Below, piece by piece: positions 1-4,883 of a stretch of DNA of 8,344 nt. The first letter of the stretch is position 1. The number at the start of each line of letters is the position of its first letter. Origin of the DNA: an uncultured Oscillospiraceae bacterium. GTDB taxonomy: Bacteria; Bacillota; Clostridia; Oscillospirales; Acutalibacteraceae. The translations under genes were made by a program, and so were the position numbers. The DNA lies in NCBI GenBank assembly GCA_900547275.1, contig URGA01000076.1, forward strand, positions 1-8,344, given 5' to 3'. The notes beneath the pieces are model-generated. The model had not been told where the DNA came from. It did not search any database and worked only from the letters and a program-made list of their open reading frames with translations.

Positions 1-1
1 C

Positions 2-1057
2 GGCTTAAATCCGGTGCATGAAAGAGCCGACCTCTCCTTAGCCACTACAAATGAAGAAATAAAATTGCTGGGCGCAATTCCCGTAAAAACAGTTTCAGTT
101 AAAAACCAGGCGGTTCATAAAGTCGCTGTAAGCGGTCAGTCTTTCGGTATAAAGATATATACAAACGGCGTTATGGTGGTGGGAACAAAGGATATTACCG
201 TAGACGGAAAAAGTGTCAATCCTGCTTCAGAAGCGGGAATAGAAGCGGGAGATATTATTTTGAGCATAGACGGTGAAAGTGTTTACGCTTCAAACGCAGT
301 TGAGCAGATGCTTTCCTCCGGAAACGGCAAGTCCCACGAAATTAAAGTAAACAGAAACGGAAAGTACAAAACTTTTACACTGAAGCCTGTTTACTCAAAA
401 AGCGACGGAAGTTATAAAGCGGGTATTTGGGTAAGAGATTCTACTGCCGGAATAGGAACTGTAACGTTTTATAATCCTGACCACGGCACAATCGCAGCTC
501 TCGGTCATCCTGTAACTGACGTTGACACCGGGGAAATAATGCCTATTTTGAAAGGCGAAGCTGTCCATGCGGCTGTTACAAAAATTTATCCAAGCAGTTC
601 AGGCAATACTGGATCTATATGCTGTAACTTCCTTAACAGCAGTATTGGAACCCTTACAGAAAACACCCAGAGCGGTATATACGGAACATATACCTGTTCA
701 ATATCCGATCTGCCGATGTATGAGGTAGCAACTTCACAGCAGGTGGAGAAAGGGGAGTGCCAGATTCTTACTACCGTAGATGACGGCGGACCGAAACTCT
801 ACTCTGCAAAGATAACACATATAAGTTACCGAGGCGGCAGTGAGCAGAAAAACATGATTGTTAAAATCACGGATGAAAATCTGCTGGAAAAAACAGGGGG
901 AATAGTTCAGGGAATGAGCGGTTCTCCAATCATACAAAACGGCCGTCTCATAGGCGCTTTGACCCACGTAATTGTTGATGATCCTGAGAAGGGATTTGCG
1001 ATATTTGCCGAGAATATGTACAATGTGTCCGAAAACCTCATTTCAGTGAAAAAGTGA
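2..1057 (+). CDS. spoIVB: SpoIVB serine peptidase, 5'-truncated by the window edge
   Basis: SpoIVB is the forespore-secreted S55-family serine protease that signals to the mother cell late in sporulation; in Bacillus it triggers pro-sigma-K processing by cleaving SpoIVFA. The reading frame is open to the left edge (first whole codon at 2), so the N-terminal membrane anchor is missing. The GTG at 14 is an internal Val codon, not a start. Counting from that codon, a PDZ domain spans about residues 45-127 (GVMVVG; SEAGIEAGD) and the peptidase domain about 128-345. The catalytic triad is visible: His165 in AALGHPV, Asp287 in KITDENLL and Ser302 in GMSGSPI. The 15-residue Asp-Ser spacing equals that of B. 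subtilis Asp363-Ser378. It sits directly upstream of spo0A, the conserved order in spore formers. Identification is secure; the activity is inferred from the intact triad. Confidence 0.96.
   Translation, partial: GLNPVHERADLSLATTNEEIKLLGAIPVKTVSVKNQAVHKVAVSGQSFGIKIYTNGVMVVGTKDITVDGKSVNPASEAGIEAGDIILSIDGESVYASNAVEQMLSSGNGKSHEIKVNRNGKYKTFTLKPVYSKSDGSYKAGIWVRDSTAGIGTVTFYNPDHGTIAALGHPVTDVDTGEIMPILKGEAVHAAVTKIYPSSSGNTGSICCNFLNSSIGTLTENTQSGIYGTYTCSISDLPMYEVATSQQVEKGECQILTTVDDGGPKLYSAKITHISYRGGSEQKNMIVKITDENLLEKTGGIVQGMSGSPIIQNGRLIGALTHVIVDDPEKGFAIFAENMYNVSENLISVKK
989..1015 (+). promoter_or_regulatory. Candidate sigma-H promoter inside the 3' end of spoIVB
   Basis: The element AAGGGATTT (989-997) matches the sigma-H -35 consensus RnAGGAwww at all but one specified position. 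After 11 bp comes CGAGAAT (1009-1015), which carries the GAAT core of the -10 box RnnGAAT. Spacing is in the accepted range. In B. subtilis spo0A is driven by both a vegetative and a sigma-H promoter, so a site here makes biological sense. It lies within coding sequence and is imperfect at two positions, so chance is possible. Confidence 0.3.
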
Positions 1058-1087
1058 AAAAAAATCACAAAAAATAGTGAAAAAGGG

Positions 1088-1116
1088 TTGCAAAATAAAT
1101 TCACAAGTGGTAAGAT
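1088..1116 (+). promoter_or_regulatory. Sigma-A promoter of spo0A
   Basis: TTGCAA (1088-1093), a 17-bp spacer and TAAGAT (1111-1116), preceded by TGG, which gives an extended -10 (TGn). Transcription should begin near 1123, just upstream of the ribosome binding site at 1131. An initiation point there falls downstream of the ATG at 1117 and so excludes that codon as the start of spo0A in this transcript. Confidence 0.7.
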
Positions 1117-1130
1117 ATGGAAGAAATAAA

Positions 1131-1139
1131 GAAGGAGGT
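1131..1139 (+). promoter_or_regulatory. Ribosome binding site that fixes the spo0A start
   Basis: GAAGGAGGT lies 7 nt before the ATG at 1147. It is nearly a full complement of the 16S rRNA 3' end, whereas no comparable site precedes the in-frame ATG at 1117. This selects 1147 as the start. Confidence 0.85.
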
Positions 1140-1146
1140 TTTTGAA

Positions 1147-1914
1147 ATGGAGAATAGAATGAGAGTGCTTATTGCCGATGATTCAACGGCGTTCGGCAAA
1201 GCGTGTCAGAAGGAATTGAAAAACGCCGGATTTGAAAGTGTTGCAACCCAGAAGGACGGCGCGAGGGTAATGGCGCTGCTGGATTCACAGCATTTTGACG
1301 CGGTGCTTATGGATGTGTTTATGAGCAATGCAGACGCTCTGGAGGTTCTGGAGCATATCAATACGTCTTTGCCGGAAAAGCCGCTGGTAATACTTTTATC
1401 AGCTGTCGATAACCCCGAGTTTGAGGAGCATCTGATAAAGGCGGGCGCTGATTATTATTTCATCAAACCCGTTAATCCTCAGTCTGTGGCAAACAGAATT
1501 GCTCGTCTGGCAAAATGGAAGACCCAGTACAGGGAAAAGCGCCCTGCTCCGCTTCAGGAAGTAGATCTTGATATGGTGATTTCAGAGATAATGCGTGAAA
1601 TCGGAGTGCCGGCCCATATCAAAGGTTATCAGTATCTCAGAAGTGCAATCAGGCTGTCTGTTGAGGATCCTGAAATGATGGGCTCGGTAACAAAACTGCT
1701 TTATCCCACGGTGGCGAAAGAGTATCAGACTACATCGTCGCGAGTTGAGCGTGCTATCCGCCATGCAATCGAAGTAGCATGGGACAGGGGAGACGTGGAC
1801 GTTCTCTCTTCATATTTCGGCTATACTATTCAGTCTCAGCGCGGCAAGCCCACTAATTCCGAATTTATAGCCATGATTGCAGACAAACTGAAACTTACAT
1901 TTAAAAGCGCATAA
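1147..1914 (+). CDS. spo0A: Spo0A, sporulation master response regulator
   Basis: Spo0A is a phosphorelay-controlled DNA-binding response regulator that commits the cell to sporulation. I start it at 1147 (255 aa) because of the ribosome binding site at 1131 and the promoter ending at 1116; an in-frame ATG at 1117 would add 10 atypical residues. The receiver domain (about 1-125) has the acidic pair Asp11/Asp12, phospho-acceptor Asp56, Ser85 in the Thr/Ser switch position and Lys107. The C-terminal Spo0A effector domain (about 139-255) is highly conserved, with [11 protein letters not shown] (151-161), the recognition-helix region [15 protein letters not shown] (198-212) and [10 protein letters not shown] (234-243). 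The receiver is more divergent: the usual MPxxDG after the phospho-Asp reads MSNADA. The gene ends with its own terminator and is probably monocistronic from its proximal promoter, with possible read-through from spoIVB. Confidence 0.97.
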   Translation: MENRMRVLIADDSTAFGKACQKELKNAGFESVATQKDGARVMALLDSQHFDAVLMDVFMSNADALEVLEHINTSLPEKPLVILLSAVDNPEFEEHLIKAGADYYFIKPVNPQSVANRIARLAKWKTQYREKRPAPLQEVDLDMVISEIMREIGVPAHIKGYQYLRSAIRLSVEDPEMMGSVTKLLYPTVAKEYQTTSSRVERAIRHAIEVAWDRGDVDVLSSYFGYTIQSQRGKPTNSEFIAMIADKLKLTFKSA

Positions 1915-1951
1915 ATGATTTTTTCCGTATTTTTTATAGGGTAATTATTAT

Positions 1952-1982
1952 GAGGCTCAGTTGTAAAACTGAGCCTCTTTTT
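1952..1982 (+). terminator. Intrinsic terminator of spo0A
   Basis: A perfect 11-bp stem (1952-1962 with 1967-1977, core GAGGCTCAG/CTGAGCCTC) closes a GTAA loop and is followed by TTTTT. The minus-strand side lacks a T-run (ATAATAATTA follows the stem), so it should act mainly on spo0A and only weakly on the convergent tetR-type gene. Confidence 0.93.
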
Positions 1983-1990
1983 ATCTAACT

Positions 1991-2010
1991 TATTTTATTT
2001 TATTTTATTC
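1991..2010. repeat. Pentanucleotide tandem repeat, four TATTT units
   Basis: Three TATTT units and a final TATTC overlap the stop codon and last codons of the minus-strand regulator gene. Read on the minus strand, the first codons entering the tract are ATA-AAA-TAA, so a change in unit number should leave the stop unchanged. It probably reflects slippage in AT-rich DNA. Confidence 0.7.
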
Positions 2011-2527
2011 TTCCTTGATATTCATATCGTATTATTTCGTCCATTTCCTCCGGACTTTCGGCACAGCCGCTTTGGAGCCACTTCTTGATAATTGCATTAA
2101 GTCCGCTTTTAAAGAATTCAATGTGATAGCTAATGTGTTTGTTGTCAAAAAATTCTTCCGCTTGTTTTGTGTCATATACTGTCACTTCGTGCTTGTCGTC
2201 ATATCCAAGTTTAAAGTAGGTTCTGTAGAATTCGCTGTTGTTTTTTATGTGGCGGAAAAGTTTAAGATAATTATTGCTGTTGTATTTTTCTTCCGTCTCA
2301 GTTTGATACAGTTTTTCAACATCCTTTTCGAGATGCTCCCGTAGCTTGTCAGCCAGGTCATAAATATCAATAAAATTGGCGTAAAAAGTGCTTCTGTTAA
2401 TTTCACATATTTTACAGATTTCTGTAACTGAAATTTCGTTTAATTCTTTTTTGCTGAGAAGTTCTATAAATGCTTTTTCAATTTTTTCAACGGATTCGCG
2501 TCTGCGGCGGTTATTTTTTGTGTTCAT
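2000..2527 (-). CDS. TetR/AcrR-family transcriptional regulator
   Basis: This is a predicted one-component repressor or activator of 175 aa. The N-terminal TetR-type helix-turn-helix lies at about residues 10-58, with the turn-recognition part reading ISVTEICKICEINRSTFYANF split around Cys38-Asn51. The highly basic N-terminus (NNRRRR) may contact DNA. The rest is all-alpha and resembles the short C-terminal domains of Firmicute TetR proteins; the ligand is unknown. I choose the ATG at 2527-2525 because AAAGG lies 7 nt upstream of it. In-frame ATGs at 2542 and 2533 would add 5 or 2 residues and cannot be excluded. The gene is divergent from the membrane-protein gene at 2655 and has a promoter that overlaps that gene's promoter, so autoregulation plus control of the neighbour is the likely arrangement (inference). 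It converges on spo0A. Confidence 0.9.
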   Translation of the reverse strand: MNTKNNRRRRESVEKIEKAFIELLSKKELNEISVTEICKICEINRSTFYANFIDIYDLADKLREHLEKDVEKLYQTETEEKYNSNNYLKLFRHIKNNSEFYRTYFKLGYDDKHEVTVYDTKQAEEFFDNKHISYHIEFFKSGLNAIIKKWLQSGCAESPEEMDEIIRYEYQGRIK

Positions 2528-2571
2528 AATCATGCCTTTCATTATTCCAACGATTTAACGATAATTGATGA

Positions 2572-2601
2572 TTGTTTTTTACTTCATAACATCATTATAC
2601 T
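2572..2601 (+). promoter_or_regulatory. Promoter of the membrane-protein gene
   Basis: TTGTTT (2572-2577), an 18-bp spacer and TATACT (2596-2601). The -10 is good (5 of 6) and the -35 weak (3 of 6). The -10 overlaps the minus-strand -10 at 2594-2599, so the two promoters should compete for RNA polymerase. Confidence 0.5.
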
Positions 2602-2622
2602 AAAAACAGACAGAAACAACAA
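2594..2622 (-). promoter_or_regulatory. Promoter of the TetR-family regulator gene
   Basis: On the minus strand, TTGTTG (2622-2617) is followed by a 17-bp spacer and a perfect TATAAT (2599-2594). Transcription should begin near 2587 and give a leader of about 60 nt to the start at 2527. It is the better of the two divergent promoters. Confidence 0.65.
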
Positions 2623-2654
2623 CTGTCGGAATAATGAAATCGGAGGCGTGAAAT

Positions 2655-3026
2655 ATGAAAAAGAGCAGTATAACTGCAATGGTGTTGGGCACAGTAAGCG
2701 GTCTTATGTTTGCTATCGGAATGTGTATGGCTCTTATTCCGGAATGGGGAGCTCGTAAACCGGGTATTATATTTGGCAGCGTTGGACTGCTTTTTGCACT
2801 TATAACAGTTATTGTATGGAGAAGAATGGAACACAAAGAGCATATACATATATCAGGAAAAACATTTCTTGTATTCGTTTCAGGCGTTGCGGGAGTGCTT
2901 GCTCTTGGAGTAGGAATGTGTTTTGTCATGGTATGGGATAAACTTATTACAGGCATAGTAGTCGGAATTGCCGGCATTGTAATATTGCTATGCCTTATAC
3001 CGTTGACCAAAGGGATAAAGGAATAA
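2655..3026 (+). CDS. Small four-helix membrane protein with internal duplication
   Basis: This 123-aa protein has four predicted transmembrane segments at about residues 6-28, 37-55, 70-92 and 98-116, with a short hydrophilic link (RRMEHKEHIHISGK) between the second and third. GGAGG at 2642-2646, 8 nt before the ATG, fixes the start; an ATG at 2634 in the same frame is closed by TGA after five codons. The halves are related: each has a GMC motif (22-24, 87-89), a Trp soon after, and then a GxxxGxxG helix (37-44, 100-107). I recognise no named family and see no catalytic residues. The gene is probably the first of a two-gene operon with the 62-aa protein, controlled by the divergent TetR-type regulator. 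Transport or membrane-stress roles are possible, but nothing in the sequence decides this. Confidence 0.85.
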   Translation: MKKSSITAMVLGTVSGLMFAIGMCMALIPEWGARKPGIIFGSVGLLFALITVIVWRRMEHKEHIHISGKTFLVFVSGVAGVLALGVGMCFVMVWDKLITGIVVGIAGIVILLCLIPLTKGIKE

Positions 3027-3068
3027 ATAATAGATAATTAAGATAATCGATAACTTGGAGAAATAATT

Positions 3069-3257
3069 ATGGCTAAGTCTAAACTGGTTCAAGCAAATGA
3101 AAAAATTGCGAAAAAAGTTGCTGGTACATACGGAAAGATTGAGCAAAGCGTTGTTGGCAGATACACAAAAATAGAAGACTTTTTTGTTGACAGATATCTG
3201 ACAAAAAACGGAGAAACAGTAGAAGAAGCAAAAAAGAGAATGAAACAGGAACATTAA
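3069..3257 (+). CDS. 62-aa hydrophilic protein with three 11-residue repeats
   Basis: This is a short charged protein without signal peptide or membrane segment. Residues 10-42 consist of three contiguous 11-residue units: NEKIAKKVAGT, YGKIEQSVVGR and YTKIEDFFVDR, sharing xxKIxxxVxGx. A charged tail (GETVEEAKKRMKQ) follows. Such 11-residue periodicity suits a long amphipathic or 11/3 helix that could lie on a membrane or form a coiled coil (inference). GGAG at 3057-3060 lies 8 nt before the ATG. It follows the membrane-protein gene by 42 nt without a terminator between them and is closed by a strong terminator, so the two are probably cotranscribed. I recall similar small proteins of unknown function in gut Clostridia, with no named family. 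The ribosome binding site, repeat structure and terminator together make it a real gene. Confidence 0.83.
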   Translation: MAKSKLVQANEKIAKKVAGTYGKIEQSVVGRYTKIEDFFVDRYLTKNGETVEEAKKRMKQEH

Positions 3258-3274
3258 AAGTAACAGATATTGTT

Positions 3275-3315
3275 ATGCGGCGACGGAAAGATCATTCTGT
3301 CACCGCATTTTTTTT
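3275..3315 (+). terminator. Intrinsic terminator of the two-gene operon
   Basis: A 14-bp stem from ATGCGG (3275-3280) to CCGCAT (3303-3308), with one C/A mismatch, one G-T wobble and a 6-nt loop, is followed by a run of eight T ending at 3315. It lies 18 nt after the stop of the 62-aa protein gene. Confidence 0.9.
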
Positions 3316-3327
3316 GTTCGACTTTTA

Positions 3328-3384
3328 ATACAATATATGGTATATGATTGCTGGAAATGCTTGCAAGCAGTGAATATATTGTAT
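3328..3384. repeat. 11-bp inverted repeat around a 12-bp palindrome
   Basis: ATACAATATAT (3328-3338) and ATATATTGTAT (3374-3384) are exact reverse complements. Between them lies the perfect palindrome TGCTTGCAAGCA (3358-3369). The region is non-coding, just after a terminator and about 100 bp upstream of the S10 promoter. It could be a protein-binding site, a remnant of a small mobile repeat, or an RNA hairpin (an inner ATTGCT/AGCAGT pairing extends the outer arms). Confidence 0.6.
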
Positions 3385-3433
3385 ACAAACTGGTGGTTGT
3401 GCAAAACAACGAAATTTTCACAATAATTTCTGT

Positions 3434-3484
3434 AAAAATGCACAAGAAAAAAATTTCCAAAAAACTAAAAAAAATCTAGAAAAA
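3434..3484 (+). promoter_or_regulatory. A-tract UP-element-like region
   Basis: Five A-runs of 5-8 bp (centres near 3436, 3450, 3461, 3470 and 3482) precede the -35 box at roughly helical spacing. Such tracts bind the RNA polymerase alpha C-terminal domains or bend DNA and typify highly expressed stable-RNA and ribosomal-protein promoters. The rest of 3385-3433 shows only a weak GTTGT/ACAAC hairpin (3396-3410). Confidence 0.6.
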
Positions 3485-3487
3485 TGC

Positions 3488-3516
3488 TTGACACAGCCAC
3501 TTCTATATAATATAAT
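3488..3516 (+). promoter_or_regulatory. Consensus sigma-A promoter of the S10 operon
   Basis: TTGACA (3488-3493), exactly 17 bp, and TATAAT (3511-3516) match the consensus at all 12 positions and at ideal spacing. Transcription should start near 3523. With the A-tracts upstream, this predicts very strong constitutive transcription, leaving regulation to the leader. Confidence 0.9.
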
Positions 3517-3522
3517 AACACC

Positions 3523-3858
3523 TGCGTGTGAAGGGGCATATTATATATATTTATATATAAGGCTCTGAGTAGCACAACAAGATATGCGATGATGCCGGAG
3601 GTTGCGCTTTAACCCAAGCGGTAATTTCGGCGGAGTATGTCCGATTTAAAACCGGGCGAAAAATAATCGTAAGTTTTGCCATGGGCATATTTTGCCCTGC
3701 CGCAATGCAGTTGACTTGCGAACATCTGCAGTTTTTCTTTATCCGTGCCCGAATGATATTTCTCATTCGGTTTTATTAACGGAAAGGGTTGAAACACACG
3801 GCTGGGTGGTCAAAATTTATCGATTGGCTCGCACCATAAAATTCATGGAGGAATTCAA
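3523..3858 (+). promoter_or_regulatory. Long structured 5' leader of the S10 operon
   Basis: About 336 nt separate the expected transcript start from the rpsJ ATG. No convincing gene lies here. Visible hairpins are the AT stem of TTATATATA/TATATATAA (3541-3560), CGCTT/AAGCG with loop TAACCC (3605-3620), CGGA/TCCG (3631-3643), GGGCA/TGCCC (3683-3697) and the terminator-like hairpin 3749-3777. Several G-rich and C-rich segments can exchange partners: CGGGC 3653-3657, GGGCA 3683-3687, TGCCC 3693-3697 and TGCCC 3746-3750. In E. coli the S10 leader is bound by L4 to cause attenuation and translational repression; whether this leader does the same is inference. Confidence 0.6.
3749..3777 (+). terminator. 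Candidate attenuator in the S10 leader
   Basis: CCGAATGA (3749-3756) pairs perfectly with TCATTCGG (3763-3770) around a 6-nt loop, and TTTTATT follows at once. This is the form of an intrinsic terminator but lies 84 nt upstream of rpsJ, inside its transcript. Its 5' arm overlaps GCCCG (3747-3751), which can instead pair with CGGGC at 3653-3657, a possible antiterminator. Confidence 0.6.
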
Positions 3859-4173
3859 ATGGCAGCAAGTAAAGTTAAAATCCGCATCAGACTGAAAGGT
3901 TACGACCACAACCTGGTTGACCAGGCAGCTGAAAAGATTGTGGACACAGCAAAGCGCACAGGCGCTCAGGTAAGCGGTCCTATCCCGCTTCCCACAGAGA
4001 AGGAAGTTGTTACAATCCTTCGCGCAGTTCACAAGTACAAGGACAGCCGTGAACAGTTTGAGCAGAGAACACACAAAAGACTCATCGACATTCTCAGACC
4101 TTCAAACAAAACAGTTGAAGCTCTGACCGGTCTTGAGCTCCCGGCAGGCGTTGAAATCGAGATTAAACTCTAA
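3859..4173 (+). CDS. rpsJ: Ribosomal protein S10 (uS10, NusE)
   Basis: S10 sits in the head of the 30S subunit and, as NusE, joins NusB in transcription antitermination complexes. At 104 aa it has the usual length. The conserved N-terminal strand [11 protein letters not shown], the ribosome-inserting loop segment [16 protein letters not shown] (33-48) and [21 protein letters not shown] (57-77, broken here only by its length) are all present, and the C-terminus ends [10 protein letters not shown] as in the family. GGAGG at 3847-3851 lies 7 nt before the ATG. It is the first gene of the operon and follows a long leader. Gly replaces the more common Ala in LKAYDH; nothing else is unusual. Confidence 0.98.
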   Translation: MAASKVKIRIRLKGYDHNLVDQAAEKIVDTAKRTGAQVSGPIPLPTEKEVVTILRAVHKYKDSREQFEQRTHKRLIDILRPSNKTVEALTGLELPAGVEIEIKL

Positions 4174-4192
4174 TTCAACCCGTCGAGGTCAT

Positions 4193-4209
4193 GTTGGGGA
4201 AAGCCCAAC
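4193..4209 (+). other. Hairpin in the rpsJ-rplC gap
   Basis: GTTGGG (4193-4198) and CCCAAC (4204-4209) form a 6-bp GC-rich stem with loop GAAAG, 11 nt before the rplC ribosome binding site. No T-run follows, so it is not a terminator; it could stabilise or cleave the mRNA between the two cistrons. Confidence 0.55.
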
Positions 4210-4233
4210 CAATAACCAAAGGAGGAATATGCA

Positions 4234-4866
4234 ATGAAAAAAGGTCTTATCGGTAAGAAAATCGGCATGACTCAGGTTTTCGACGAGCAGGGACATGCAA
4301 TCCCCGTTACAGTCGTTGAAGCCGGTCCTTGCACAATTACCCAGAAGAAGACAAAAGAGAACGATGGCTACGAAGCAATCCAGGTTGGTTTCGGCGATGT
4401 AAAAGTTACTCGCGTAAACAAGCCGATGAAGGGTCACTTCGACAAGGCTGACGTTGCTCCCAAGAAAACACTTAAAGAGTTCCGTCTTGAAGACATTTCA
4501 GCCATGAACGTTGGCGATATCATCAAGGCTGACATCTTTGCTCCCGGCGAAAAAGTTGACGTTAAGGGAACAAGCAAAGGTAAAGGAACCGCCGGTGCTA
4601 TTAAGCGCTGGAACTTCTCAAGACTCAGAATGAGCCACGGTACCGGTCCTAACGCCCGTCACGCTGGTTCACTGGGCGCCTGCTCCAGCCCCTCAAGAGT
4701 ATTTAAGGGCAAGAAGATGGCAGGTCACCTCGGTCACGAAAACGTAACAGTTCAGAATCTTGAGGTTGTTAAGGTTGACGCTGAAAACAATCTCATCGCT
4801 ATCAAGGGTGCCGTTCCCGGTCCCAAGGGCGGAATTGTTGTAATCGCAGACGCAGTTAAAGCTTAA
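4234..4866 (+). CDS. rplC: Ribosomal protein L3 (uL3)
   Basis: L3 is an early-assembly 50S protein that binds 23S rRNA near the 3' end and reaches toward the peptidyl-transferase centre. At 210 aa it has normal length. The N-terminal [14 protein letters not shown], the signature region [19 protein letters not shown] (108-126) with FSR...MSHG, and [15 protein letters not shown] (151-165) are present. The centre-proximal loop reads AGHLG, so the Gln that PrmB methylates in E. coli L3 (GQMG) is His here; Firmicute proteins also vary at this site. GGAGG at 4221-4225 lies 8 nt before the ATG. The 60-nt gap after rpsJ holds a hairpin. Confidence 0.98.
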   Translation: MKKGLIGKKIGMTQVFDEQGHAIPVTVVEAGPCTITQKKTKENDGYEAIQVGFGDVKVTRVNKPMKGHFDKADVAPKKTLKEFRLEDISAMNVGDIIKADIFAPGEKVDVKGTSKGKGTAGAIKRWNFSRLRMSHGTGPNARHAGSLGACSSPSRVFKGKKMAGHLGHENVTVQNLEVVKVDAENNLIAIKGAVPGPKGGIVVIADAVKA

Positions 4867-4883
4867 CGAAAGGAGAGATAAGA

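Larger units (their letters stand above)
2537..2639. repeat. 12-bp inverted repeat flanking the divergent promoters
   Basis: TTTCATTATTCC (2537-2548) is the exact reverse complement of GGAATAATGAAA (2628-2639). Including the next three bases, 14 of 15 positions match (GTyGGAATAATGAAA read outward on each strand). The arms sit in the two leaders at nearly symmetrical positions about the overlapping -10 boxes, as expected for a pair of operator copies. An imperfect 20-bp palindrome (2557-2576, AACGAT...TTGTT, 14 of 20 positions symmetric) lies between them and is another operator candidate. Confidence 0.6.

Noticed and set aside
1117..1146. Upstream ATG start for spo0A
   Set aside because: It follows the -10 box directly, so it lies at or before the transcript start, and it has no ribosome binding site; the ATG at 1147 has an ideal one.
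2015..2344. 109-codon open frame on the plus strand opposite the TetR-type gene
   Set aside because: The minus-strand product has a clear TetR helix-turn-helix, and the plus-strand frame has no ribosome binding site or recognisable domain.
2600..3010. 136-codon open frame on the minus strand opposite the membrane-protein gene
   Set aside because: It lies antisense to a gene with a good ribosome binding site and membrane-protein composition; the antisense product is low-complexity (Ile, Pro and Thr rich) without a credible ribosome binding site.
3316..3322. Possible Spo0A box (TTCGACT) downstream of the terminator
   Set aside because: It matches TTCGACA at only six of seven positions, is a single copy, and is far from any promoter it could sensibly control.
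3797..3840. T-box-like sequence (CTGGGTGGTC) in the S10 leader
   Set aside because: The diagnostic T-box continuation (ACCGCG) is missing, the terminator lies upstream rather than downstream of it, and there is no specifier-loop stem.
3692..3895. 67-codon frame in the S10 leader running into rpsJ
   Set aside because: It would start at TTG without a ribosome binding site and crosses the terminator hairpin and the rpsJ ribosome binding site; the leader reads as structured RNA.
4684..4740. His in place of the PrmB-methylated Gln of L3 as a novelty
   Set aside because: Firmicute L3 proteins already differ at this site (Arg in B. subtilis as I recall it), so it is probably lineage variation; it is mentioned only in the rplC entry.
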